Origin: Paenibacillus kyungheensis
Lineage (GTDB): Bacteria > Bacillota > Bacilli > Paenibacillales > Paenibacillaceae
Length of the DNA: 64,000 nt
Assembly (NCBI RefSeq): GCF_028606985.1
Contig: NZ_CP117416.1
Coordinates: forward strand, 2,828,001-2,892,000
Direction of reading: 5' to 3'
A program made the position numbers and the translations under genes. Shown one piece after another: positions 46,032-54,158 of this stretch (within the stretch, counting starts at the first letter, position 1; every line of letters starts with the position of its first letter). The notes under the pieces were generated by a model. It had not been told where the DNA came from. It saw nothing but the letters and a program-made list of their open reading frames with translations, and ran no database searches.

Positions 46032-47867
46032 ATGGTTATATTGGCATCGGGTAAACCGCATTTTAAAAAGATTATTTTGATTTTATTCGGGGTATTACTT
46101 TTATTTCCTTTGCTGTTCAGTGGTTCGTATACCACTACTCATGCAGCAGACAATTCAGTGACTGTGTATTACAAAAAAGGGTTCACTACGCCTTATATTC
46201 ATTATCGTCAAGCAGATGGCAATTGGACTACCGCTCCAGGTACTAAAATGGCTGATTCTGAAGTTAGTGGTTATACCAAAATTACTGTTAATATCGGTTC
46301 AGCTACACAATTAGAAGCTGTATTCAACAACGGTAACGGAACTTGGGACAATAACAATTCCAAAAATTACTTATTCAATCCGGGTACATCCACGTTTACA
46401 CCTAATTCGAGCAATACAGTAGGTACGATTACGACAGGTGCACCAAGTGGAACAACCACACCTACCAATCCTACACCGACTCCAGATAATTTTGGCCCGG
46501 TGGATTGGAGTAAACGTAGTATTTACTTTATTATGACAGATCGATTCAGCGATGGAGACACGACTAACAATAATTATGGTGGCTTCGCTTCTAACAAAAG
46601 TAATCCTTCGCAATGGCATGGTGGAGATTTTCAGGGGATTATTAACAACCTCGACTATATCAAAAATCTTGGATTTACCGCAATCTGGATCACTCCTGTA
46701 ACGATGCAAAAAAGTGTAAATGCGTATCATGGTTATCATACGTATGATTTCTATTCCGTCGATGGTCATTTAGGAACTATGGCTAAATTTCAGGAATTGG
46801 TGAAAACAGCACATAGCAAAAACATCGCAGTCATGCTAGATGTTGTTGTCAATCATACTGGAGATTTCCGTCCTACCAATGGAACAGCCAAAGCTCCTTT
46901 TGATAATCCAGATTGGTATCATAATGCTGGAGATATTACACAAAACGATTACAATACTAATAATCAGTCTCGTATTGAAAATGGCGATGTTGCTAGCCTA
47001 GATGATCTCAAACAAGAAAATACAGCAGTGGCTACAGAATTGAAAAACTGGGGTAAATGGATTATCGCTCAATCTGGTGTAGATGGTCTACGTGTCGATA
47101 CAGCAAAACATGTACCGAAATGGTTTTTGAAAGATTTCGATACGGCAGTTAATACATTTACTATCGGTGAAGTATTTAACGGTGATCCTGCTTATGTCGC
47201 TGATTATTCTAATTATTCCGATGCAGTGCTTGATTTCCCTATGTACTATACGATCCAAAATGTGTTTGGACATGACGGTTCAATGAACCAGATCAAAGAT
47301 CGTTATAGCCAAGACTATCGTTACAAAAATACTAATTTCAATGGAACTTTTTTAGACAATCATGATGTCAAACGTTTCTTAAATGATGCTTCTGGTAAGC
47401 CCGGCAATGCATCAGACAAATGGCCACAATTGAAAGCGGCACTTGGATTTATGCTGACTTCTCGTGGTATTCCAATTGTGTATCAAGGAACAGAACAAGG
47501 ATTTAGTGGCGGAGATGATCCTGCCAATCGTGAGGATATGACATTTAACACTAATAATGAGCTGTACAAATATATTGCGAAATTGAACGCTATTCGTAAT
47601 AGTCACCCTGCGCTACAAAATGGTACTCAAAAAGAAAAATGGGTCGATACCAATTTCTACGGATTCCAACGTTCTAATAGTGGTGACGAAGCCGTTGTAT
47701 TAATCAACAACTCATGGGAAAGCCAAACACGTACTATTCCGAACTTGGATAACTTCTCTAATGGTACAGTGTTACGTAATCAAATGGGTACTGATTCTGT
47801 AACTGTTAATGGTGGTTCGATCACTATCACACTAGCTCCAAAAGAAGTGAAGATTTTAACAAAATAA
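46032..47867 (+). CDS. Secreted GH13 alpha-amylase with N-terminal starch-binding module
   Basis: The protein (611 aa from ATG 46032) has a signal peptide ending near residue 39 (THAADN). A CBM25/26-like starch-binding module follows at about 40-130 (VTVYYKKGFTTPYIHYRQ), then a Thr/Pro linker, the GH13 barrel at about 155-520 and a C-terminal beta domain. Catalytic residues are visible: Asp in GLRVDTAKH, Glu in TIGEVF and Asp in FLDNHD; MLDVVVNHTG is conserved region I. AGGAGG touches the ATG, while a TTG at 46041 has 10-nt spacing, so initiation may be at the TTG. Starch degradation outside the cell. Confidence 0.93.
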   Translation: MVILASGKPHFKKIILILFGVLLLFPLLFSGSYTTTHAADNSVTVYYKKGFTTPYIHYRQADGNWTTAPGTKMADSEVSGYTKITVNIGSATQLEAVFNNGNGTWDNNNSKNYLFNPGTSTFTPNSSNTVGTITTGAPSGTTTPTNPTPTPDNFGPVDWSKRSIYFIMTDRFSDGDTTNNNYGGFASNKSNPSQWHGGDFQGIINNLDYIKNLGFTAIWITPVTMQKSVNAYHGYHTYDFYSVDGHLGTMAKFQELVKTAHSKNIAVMLDVVVNHTGDFRPTNGTAKAPFDNPDWYHNAGDITQNDYNTNNQSRIENGDVASLDDLKQENTAVATELKNWGKWIIAQSGVDGLRVDTAKHVPKWFLKDFDTAVNTFTIGEVFNGDPAYVADYSNYSDAVLDFPMYYTIQNVFGHDGSMNQIKDRYSQDYRYKNTNFNGTFLDNHDVKRFLNDASGKPGNASDKWPQLKAALGFMLTSRGIPIVYQGTEQGFSGGDDPANREDMTFNTNNELYKYIAKLNAIRNSHPALQNGTQKEKWVDTNFYGFQRSNSGDEAVVLINNSWESQTRTIPNLDNFSNGTVLRNQMGTDSVTVNGGSITITLAPKEVKILTK

Positions 47868-47904
47868 CATCATCATACAAGTAAAATGATTATTCTGTAA
47901 AATA

Positions 47905-47951
47905 CCCCAAAGCAGTCTGATTTCTGCAAAAGCTATCAGATGACTTTGGGG
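47905..47951. terminator. Imperfect hairpin between convergent genes
   Basis: CCCCAAAG-AGTCTGAT pairs with ATCAGA-TGACTTTGGGG, a strong long stem between the amylase and flavin reductase genes, but it lacks a clear T-run. Confidence 0.5.
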
Positions 47952-48030
47952 CTATACATATGAGTCTATACGAGGATCTACTTTTAAAAGCTATGGATAC
48001 GTGAAAGCTACAGGTATGCCTATAATGCTT

Positions 48031-48660
48031 TTAACCTTTTTGATTGTATTGAGCCATAAAAGGTTCTGCTAATCGAGAAGGTTGTAACTTGGCACTTAGT
48101 CCAAAAAATTCACAGTAATTCATAATCAACGGATGCCACTTTTCAGGATCAATATAATCTTGATCAGGATGAAGTAAAATACTTTCTTCTACATGCACGC
48201 GTATCATCCGTAGTTCTATTGCCGCGATTGTACCTGTTTCGCTAAAAGGAGAAATTTGCTCTACACTAGCTTCTAATTGAATCGGACACTCTTGCACCAA
48301 TGGCGCTTGGACAAGATCTGCTGGAATAGCGGTTAGCCCTGCACATTCAAATTTATGAGGTTCATAGTGATAGCCCATAGTAGCTTTATATACAGGAACG
48401 TCTTCTTTTCCAGTCGTTAACGCTAATCGATCAACATGGTTGACTAACTGAGCAGAAGGAAGATTAAGTACGCAACTTTTCTCTCTAATTAGATTCTGTA
48501 CCGTCTGTGATTGATAGCTCATTCCTAACATACAAGATTGATTAACCCACCATGCCGAAGACATCGGTGCTAGATTAGGAGAACCATCTGGATTTATCGT
48601 ACTAATAAGAACTACAGGCGTTCCAAAATAAAATACTTTAGGGTGTACAATTTTGTGCAT
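48031..48660 (-). CDS. Flavin reductase-like (DIM6/NTAB) flavoprotein
   Basis: The 209-aa protein has the flavin-reductase split-barrel pattern: PVVLISTINPDGSPNLAPMSSAWW (FMN phosphate contacts), LGMSYQSQTVQNLIREKSCVLNLPS and ELRMIRVHVEESILL. Such proteins bind FMN and reduce flavins or act on small molecules. The start is the ATG at 48660 after AAAGGAAGTGACGT. No partner gene is evident. Confidence 0.85.
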   Translation of the reverse strand: MHKIVHPKVFYFGTPVVLISTINPDGSPNLAPMSSAWWVNQSCMLGMSYQSQTVQNLIREKSCVLNLPSAQLVNHVDRLALTTGKEDVPVYKATMGYHYEPHKFECAGLTAIPADLVQAPLVQECPIQLEASVEQISPFSETGTIAAIELRMIRVHVEESILLHPDQDYIDPEKWHPLIMNYCEFFGLSAKLQPSRLAEPFMAQYNQKG

Positions 48661-48998
48661 ACGTCACTTCCTTTATAGAATTAGTGGATCACAGGAACGA
48701 TACATAAGATCAGGTGATATGCTTATTATAAAAGAAGTACCTACGCAAAACTTTCGATGTATTGCGCTCTTATTCGAATCTTTTACTCCTTATGTAGTAC
48801 ATGATCTAGTAAGATATCATCAATACTGGACAACAAATCATAAAAATAACTCAAGAAACAATCTGTATATATCACAGACTATTTCTTGAGTATTTATGGG
48901 ATGTAATCTATTTTTATCATAAATGCTTCATATGATATCTTTTGACATTACAGCTGAATCCACCACTCGTCCATACGACCAGCCAATTCACTGTACAT
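48661..48998. other. 338-bp region with only a doubtful short frame
   Basis: A 56-codon plus-strand frame (48719-48889, start MLIIKEVPTQNF after CAGGTGAT) overlaps the hairpin below and matches nothing known to me. It is probably chance. The promoter of the flavin reductase gene must lie at the left of this stretch. Confidence 0.3.
48849..48890. terminator. Hairpin downstream of the 48661-48998 gap
   Basis: CTCAAGAAACAATCTGT and ACAGACTATTTCTTGAG pair over 15 of 17 bases with an AT loop. It may end transcription from either side; it is about 110 bp past the dihydroxyacetone kinase stop. Confidence 0.6.
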
Positions 48999-50738
48999 TT
49001 ACGAATGTAGACTTTGAGCTAGCTCTGTAAAAATAACACCAAGTGCATGTGCACCTGCATCAGGGTAGCCAATACTACGCTCACCTACTGCGCCTGCTCG
49101 TCCCATACGTGCCACAATATTTTTTGTGCTTTCTGCCCCTTGCACTGCGGCTTCTGCACCTTTTGTTAGAGCGGTATGCAAGTCATCTCCTGCTTGTGCA
49201 CTGGCTGTCCATGAATCTGCACAAGGCACAAGCGCATCAATTAACGTTTTATCACCGACAACAGCTCCACGTCCAAATGAACGTTCACCTGTCGCCTGAA
49301 TCCCTTTCACCGCAGCTTGCATCATGTCTGCAAATTCTGCTACAGTGATCTCTTTCTTATCTCCAACACTTTTGCCTGCCGCCCGGAAAGCTGAACCCCA
49401 GATTGGACCTGATGCTCCACCGCAAGCTTCCATAATGACCAGTGAGGAATGATCTAGAAAACGACCGATTGTCAGATCATCTTCTGCTAGAATTATACTC
49501 CATTCATGTTTGAGTTCACGGAATCCTTTAGCAATACTCATCCCGAAGTCACCATCACCTGCATGAGAATCCAGATCACAGAAAGGAACTTCATTTTCGA
49601 TAATGATCTCACTCATTTTGTCTACAAGATAGATCATATTATTCAAGGTAAGTGTATTGCCTTGCAGTTGTGCATAACTTGGATCTGTCTGTACTTGATA
49701 AGATACCGGCTCATCTGGAACGTCTTCTACTGCCGCCGCTTCATAATGAACAGGTGCTACAGCACCGGATACTTTAAAAGCAGGGGTATCACTTTCTTGA
49801 GAAAGTAATGTTTTGAGTTCTTCGTCTAATTTCATAATCGTCACTGAAATACCATCCATATCAATACTGGTCATATAATTACCGACAAATTCACGATTGA
49901 TCTGGATACGACGATTAGACAATTCACGTGTGACCGCATGGTTGAACAGATATAACTCTTGTAAAGGAGTTCCTCCAAATCCATTGATCAGTAAAGCGAT
50001 CTCATCTGCATGTCCATCTTCTATTTTCATATCTCGCATCAGATCATCAACCATACGCTTAGCAAGTGTATCTGCTGATGCCATCTCTTCGCGCTTGATA
50101 CCTGGCTCGCCATGAATCCCCACGCCGTACTCGATCTCATTGTCACCTAATTCAAATGTAGGGCTACCTTTGGCTGGAACGGTGCAAGAGGTTAATGCAA
50201 ATCCGATACTGCGTACATTAGCAGCTGCTTTTTCTGCAACAGCTTTGACACCTGCTAGATCGCGTCCTTCTTCTGCCGCCGCACCTGCAATCTTATGCAC
50301 CAGAACAGTACCCGCTACTCCGCGTCGTCCTACTGTATACAGGCTATCTTCGACAGCAATATCATCTTCCACCCGTACATAATCGACTTTGATCCCATCT
50401 TCTTCACATAAATAAGCGGCATTTTTAAAATTCATCATATCGCCGCTATAGTTTTTGATAATCATTAACGTACCTTTTTCACCGGCAGTTGCTTTGATTG
50501 CTTGATATACTTGAATCTGAGAAGGAGAAGCGAAAATATCTCCGCATACAGCTGCATCTAGCATGCCTTTCCCTATGTATCCTGCATGAGCCGGTTCATG
50601 TCCGCTACCTCCACCACTGATCAAAGATACTTTTTGCGGATTGAGCTGTTTCTTTTTAATGACTTTATATTTTGAAATGAGCTCAAGTTCAGGGTGCGCC
50701 AGCACCATATCTTCTGCTTTATTCATTACTTTTTTCAT
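48999..50738 (-). CDS. ATP-dependent dihydroxyacetone kinase, fused DhaK-DhaL
   Basis: This 579-aa protein carries both domains on one chain. DhaK (about residues 1-330) has SGGGSGHEPAHAGYIG and the substrate-binding His in YGVGIHGEPG. DhaL (about 375-579) has the Mg-ATP Asp cluster DLDSHAGDGDFGMS. Fusion of the two marks the ATP-dependent form (Citrobacter/eukaryote type) and not the PTS type that needs DhaM. It phosphorylates dihydroxyacetone, or a related triose or aldehyde, for entry to glycolysis. It is monocistronic after an AAGGAGGACA site. Confidence 0.93.
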   Translation of the reverse strand: MKKVMNKAEDMVLAHPELELISKYKVIKKKQLNPQKVSLISGGGSGHEPAHAGYIGKGMLDAAVCGDIFASPSQIQVYQAIKATAGEKGTLMIIKNYSGDMMNFKNAAYLCEEDGIKVDYVRVEDDIAVEDSLYTVGRRGVAGTVLVHKIAGAAAEEGRDLAGVKAVAEKAAANVRSIGFALTSCTVPAKGSPTFELGDNEIEYGVGIHGEPGIKREEMASADTLAKRMVDDLMRDMKIEDGHADEIALLINGFGGTPLQELYLFNHAVTRELSNRRIQINREFVGNYMTSIDMDGISVTIMKLDEELKTLLSQESDTPAFKVSGAVAPVHYEAAAVEDVPDEPVSYQVQTDPSYAQLQGNTLTLNNMIYLVDKMSEIIIENEVPFCDLDSHAGDGDFGMSIAKGFRELKHEWSIILAEDDLTIGRFLDHSSLVIMEACGGASGPIWGSAFRAAGKSVGDKKEITVAEFADMMQAAVKGIQATGERSFGRGAVVGDKTLIDALVPCADSWTASAQAGDDLHTALTKGAEAAVQGAESTKNIVARMGRAGAVGERSIGYPDAGAHALGVIFTELAQSLHS

Positions 50739-50810
50739 ATATTTGTCCTCCTTGTCTTTCTATTGTTCAGTGTAGCTTCTTATGTATCATTACCCTAAAC
50801 CTTACATTTC

Positions 50811-50850
50811 AAAAAAAGCTATACAGATCACTGACTCTGCATAGCTTTTT
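50811..50850 (-). terminator. Terminator of the 259-aa gene
   Basis: AAAAAGCTAT-CAGA pairs with TCTG-ATAGCTTTTT, with A-run and T-run at the two ends. It lies between the 259-aa gene stop and the dihydroxyacetone kinase start. Confidence 0.85.
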
Positions 50851-50876
50851 ATATACATCACAAACATAGTATTCGA

Positions 50877-51656
50877 TTATTTAAATAATCGCTGAAATAA
50901 TGATTTTTTGGCAAGTTCAGGAGTACCGATCAAAGTACCGCTTAACCAGAAAGAACCCTTTACAATATTCCCTACCTCGATAGGTTGTAATAGTAACTGT
51001 TCATCTGTCACCATATCTATTGTTCCACCTAATGTTTCGATCAATGACCAGTTGAAAAATTCACCTGTTATTGTATTTTGCATCCGTTTTGTTTCTAATA
51101 CATTGCCTGTAAACATAGCTGTAGCTTGCGCCACTTCACTATCTCCAAAAAGCCCTGTCGGAATAAAAGATTGAGCGGCAAACTTCACTTCTCCATCTTG
51201 TTTTGCAAAATAATCTTCTTCATTCTGATAAACGTTCAACTCATGGGTAAAAGCCGCCAGTTGGATATGTAGAAGTTGGGGTAACACGATATCAGGATAC
51301 AGATTACTATTCGGTAGATCAAATACAAAAGGATATAAACCCGATTGTTCTATCGTTCCTTCTGGCTCTGCCCACGCATGTAAAGCTCCATCCAAAATAC
51401 TGTCTGGACGATTTACCGATGCATTTAATAAAGTATACATATTGGATTTGCCGCTAAAATGAGGGTTCATTCCTATACATTCATTTTTCTTATTTACCTG
51501 TACCCATAATTCACTACCACTTATATCTTTCAATGCAAAATAATAACCATCTTTTACTTGGATTCGATTGTTCTCTGTACAAGCCAGTTGAATCGCTTCA
51601 TCAAATTCTTGCTCATTTGAAACGTTAAATCCGATCGATGTCATATGATTAACCAT
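50877..51656 (-). CDS. Hypothetical protein, 259 aa
   Basis: The start at 51656 follows GGGAGACAACACA. The protein is cytoplasmic, acidic and beta-rich, with recognisable stretches DGYYFALKDISGSELWVQVNKKNECIGMNPHF and VKGSFWLSGTLIG. No described family comes to mind, though similar proteins occur next to SMI1/KNR4-type and toxin-immunity genes in Bacilli. It has its own terminator and is separated from the SMI1-type gene by another hairpin. Confidence 0.6.
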   Translation of the reverse strand: MVNHMTSIGFNVSNEQEFDEAIQLACTENNRIQVKDGYYFALKDISGSELWVQVNKKNECIGMNPHFSGKSNMYTLLNASVNRPDSILDGALHAWAEPEGTIEQSGLYPFVFDLPNSNLYPDIVLPQLLHIQLAAFTHELNVYQNEEDYFAKQDGEVKFAAQSFIPTGLFGDSEVAQATAMFTGNVLETKRMQNTITGEFFNWSLIETLGGTIDMVTDEQLLLQPIEVGNIVKGSFWLSGTLIGTPELAKKSLFQRLFK

Positions 51657-51680
51657 TGTGTTGTCTCCCTACTTTCTCAA

Positions 51681-51716
51681 AAAATTCTATCTTTATACTG
51701 ACACATATAAAGATAG
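51681..51716 (-). terminator. Hairpin after the SMI1-type gene
   Basis: CTATCTTTATA and TATAAAGATAG make a perfect 11-bp stem; on the minus strand it runs into AATTTTTT. Confidence 0.75.
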
Positions 51717-51749
51717 GGCAACAGGGCGAAAGTATTACGAACTGTTAGC

Positions 51750-52277
51750 TTAATTGGTTTCTTCCTCTTGCAGGGCGATCTCTACGAATTTAAAAAAATC
51801 ACTAGCTTCGACAGAACGATATTCCCAATCATGCCAGAAATATAACACTTGCCCTATCGTACCTTCTTCTGTCGGATCTGTATCTATACACAAATAATCG
51901 CCTCCACCATTACTAGCAATCGGAATCCATTTGGAATTCCATGCTAACGGTTGGACACCTGGCTGTGCATCTACTTCCCAATCTTCAGGATCAAATTCTT
52001 CTTGCAAGAAAGTCCAATTTTCAATGATTTCGTGTATAGGAGATAAAGTAAGATTTCGCACAAAACATGTCGTTTCTATCTGTTGTTGTTGACCATTATG
52101 TATACAATAAAAAGCTTTAATTTGTTCAGGAATCACTACACCAAGAGCATCTTCCAACCCGGCGATGTCTTGATCTGTAGCCCCAGACTGTAAATGAAGT
52201 TTAGTTTCAAATTGATGATCATCGACTGATCCTTTCGCAATAATCTGCTCCCATAATTTTCGCGCTTGAGTCTCCAT
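51750..52277 (-). CDS. SMI1/KNR4 family protein
   Basis: From ATG 52277 (GACAAGGAGAATAGT upstream) the protein is 175 aa. It follows the SMI1/KNR4 pattern: GATDQDIAGLEDALGVVIPEQIKAFYCIHNGQ, PLAWNSKWIPIASNGGGDYLCIDTDP and a closing FFKFVEIAL. The superfamily is the commonest immunity fold in polymorphic toxin systems, though many members lack a known toxin. It is the last of three genes on this strand with about 30-bp gaps. No toxin gene is seen in the window. Confidence 0.88.
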   Translation of the reverse strand: METQARKLWEQIIAKGSVDDHQFETKLHLQSGATDQDIAGLEDALGVVIPEQIKAFYCIHNGQQQQIETTCFVRNLTLSPIHEIIENWTFLQEEFDPEDWEVDAQPGVQPLAWNSKWIPIASNGGGDYLCIDTDPTEEGTIGQVLYFWHDWEYRSVEASDFFKFVEIALQEEETN

Positions 52278-52306
52278 ACTATTCTCCTTGTCTATTAGTT
52301 GATAGA

Positions 52307-52795
52307 TTATCTTTGCCATTCTTCTGGTACATATAACCATAAAGCAGGTTCAAGACATGGTTTATAATTTGCAGTTTGTCTAAAGTCATACATAATGTAA
52401 TCTTTGATTTGTGTGTTGATATTTTTACTATATTCAGACTGATTTTTGAAAGAGAGCTTATCCAGCTCTGTCGTTGGAATTTCATGAAGAGGTAACATGG
52501 TTTCGCTAAACCACCCATTTCGATATTTGCTCCTCGGTCCTCCCATATGATGAGAACAATTCTTTTGCTGGAGTGCATCCGCTGAATTAGAATAACACCA
52601 CCATGTCACAGCATACACAACAATATTATGTGTAGTTAGTTCTTCTATAAAGTCGCTCACATCGGGCAATGCTGTGATGCAGTCTATATATCCTGTACCA
52701 ACAGGTTCAACTTTATACTTTTCTAATAAGTCATTCAATACGGGTTGTATCGTTGCTTGATTGTATTGCAATTGGTGCAGGTATTCTAATGACAT
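52307..52795 (-). CDS. Hypothetical protein, 162 aa
   Basis: A cytoplasmic protein with several Trp and Cys residues (NIVVYAVTWWCYSNSADALQQKN, MGGPRSKYRNGWFSE). Family not recognised. It is placed between an SMI1-type gene and another small unknown gene in a probable operon, so an immunity-like role is plausible but unproven. Confidence 0.6.
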   Translation of the reverse strand: MSLEYLHQLQYNQATIQPVLNDLLEKYKVEPVGTGYIDCITALPDVSDFIEELTTHNIVVYAVTWWCYSNSADALQQKNCSHHMGGPRSKYRNGWFSETMLPLHEIPTTELDKLSFKNQSEYSKNINTQIKDYIMYDFRQTANYKPCLEPALWLYVPEEWQR

Positions 52796-52826
52796 TTCAG
52801 TTCTCCGATCTCTAATAAAGGATGAG

Positions 52827-53399
52827 TTAGTTAGAGGTAAAGTGATATTGTATATATTTTTGAGCTAATTCTTGATCTGTTATAGTATCTAACCAATCTG
52901 AACGTAACCAAAGAGGAATCTGAATAATACGTTGCAAAGCATGTACAGCTTGTTCGCAGTCTGTGATGGATAGAAGTTGATTTAGGGCATCAATATATTC
53001 ACGACCAACAAGTTCTGCAAGAATACTAATATCGGCTTCTTTATCTTCTAATCCATAATCTTCTCTTACTCCATCAGAACACCATATCTGAGCAGTACTT
53101 TCAGATCCATTAACAAATATATTCATTTCAAATACATCGTCATCAAAGTATCCGATCGCAAGTACAGGAAATGGTAGACTGCTCGATAATTCTTCTGCGA
53201 AAGAACTAACTTCTCCCCATGCAAAAAAATCATTCAGTACTGAAATCCATCCTTTTTTATATTCTCCGACAACATATATATTTTTTGAAGAATGCCCCAT
53301 TATTTCTTGATCACGATAAGGATTCACTTCCTGTAAAGCTTTTAAAACTTCTTCCAATTGATCTGTCTGAATATGTATATTAGCAAAATGTGTCCCCAT
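52827..53399 (-). CDS. Hypothetical protein, 190 aa
   Basis: The start at 53399 follows TGGAGGTAGAAC. The protein is acidic (VLAIGYFDDDVFEMNIFVNG, GLEDKEADISILAELVG) and opens with a ferredoxin-like pattern, THFANIHIQTDQLEEVLKAL, that I have seen in uncharacterised immunity-type proteins. First gene of the three-gene cluster with the SMI1-type protein. Confidence 0.6.
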   Translation of the reverse strand: MGTHFANIHIQTDQLEEVLKALQEVNPYRDQEIMGHSSKNIYVVGEYKKGWISVLNDFFAWGEVSSFAEELSSSLPFPVLAIGYFDDDVFEMNIFVNGSESTAQIWCSDGVREDYGLEDKEADISILAELVGREYIDALNQLLSITDCEQAVHALQRIIQIPLWLRSDWLDTITDQELAQKYIQYHFTSN

Positions 53400-53462
53400 G
53401 TTCTACCTCCAAATTTAAGATGATGTAGCTAAATAAATACGATCTAACTCATTATAATAACT

Positions 53463-53552
53463 TTACTTATCAAATTGAAGTGTAGGTATCTCTTCAAACC
53501 ATTGTACTGTATCACCGATATTATGATTGCATTCGTTTACAAAATAATACAT
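53463..53552 (-). pseudogene. Truncated N-terminus of an immunity-like gene
   Basis: Twenty-nine codons from ATG 53552 read MYYFVNECNHNIGDTVQWF then EEIPTLQFDK and stop. This resembles the start of a longer immunity-type (Imm11-like) protein, but nothing follows and there is no clear ribosome binding site. It lies just upstream of the three small genes on the same strand, fitting decay within a duplicating locus. Confidence 0.4.
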
Positions 53553-53605
53553 TTTATAGTAGACTAAAAAGCTGATGTTGCTATTATGTAAGAAAGGAGA
53601 AACAG

Positions 53606-54082
53606 ATGAAGAAATGGGAAAAGTATTTGTTCTTGTCGATTGTAACAGCTCTGATCGTTATCCCTTTAATTGTATATATAGCTAATCGTAATCATACGTT
53701 TACAGAATTAGTAACCGAACGAATGACAGCTAGCGAACCTGTTGTATCCCTCTCTCTTACAAAATCATCAAGTGAGAAGCAGATAAAAATCAAAGATCCT
53801 GCTCAGATTCATCAGATTATGGATAACTTATCTACAACGGAATTAGTCAAAGTCCAGTCACCCCATCTACAAGGGAGCTATTCTTATTATATTCATCTTA
53901 AAGTCGGAGATAACTGGCATAGTCGGGCACGGTACGGTCTTATTTTGTATAGTAACAATTATATCAGTATTTATGATTTTGAACGCAACGATAAATATAA
54001 CGGATTAACCTATCAAATAAAGTCTCCTTATTCTATACAACAGATTGATCATTTGTATGCAGCTCTATCCCATAATACATAA
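53606..54082 (+). CDS. Membrane-anchored hypothetical protein, 158 aa
   Basis: The start follows AGAAAGGAGAAACAG. One N-terminal transmembrane helix (residues 7-27, YLFLSIVTALIVIPLIVYIA) anchors an extracytoplasmic domain that begins with Ser/Thr-rich strands and includes SYYIHLKVGDNWHSRARYGLIL. It resembles small Bacillus proteins of unknown function. Monocistronic, ending at a strong terminator. Confidence 0.7.
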   Translation: MKKWEKYLFLSIVTALIVIPLIVYIANRNHTFTELVTERMTASEPVVSLSLTKSSSEKQIKIKDPAQIHQIMDNLSTTELVKVQSPHLQGSYSYYIHLKVGDNWHSRARYGLILYSNNYISIYDFERNDKYNGLTYQIKSPYSIQQIDHLYAALSHNT

Positions 54083-54132
54083 GAAAAAAACAAGCCAACA
54101 CGAGATTAAATCTAATGTGTTGGCTTGTTTTT
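54083..54132. terminator. Bidirectional terminator
   Basis: AAAAACAAGCCAACAC pairs with GTGTTGGCTTGTTTTT; the stem continues imperfectly through an AGATTAAATCT core. It serves the convergent genes on both sides. Confidence 0.92.
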
Positions 54133-54158
54133 ATATCGAACCTATATACTTCTCTTAT

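Noticed and set aside
46371..46769. 132-codon frame opposite the alpha-amylase
   Set aside because: Antisense shadow of the starch-binding and GH13 coding sequence.
48719..48889. Possible 56-aa gene MLIIKEVPTQNF
   Set aside because: Overlaps a strong hairpin, weak start and no recognisable relatives; kept only as a note in the gap.
50140..50382. Plus-strand frame opposite dihydroxyacetone kinase
   Set aside because: Alanine/serine-rich mirror of a conserved enzyme, no start signal.
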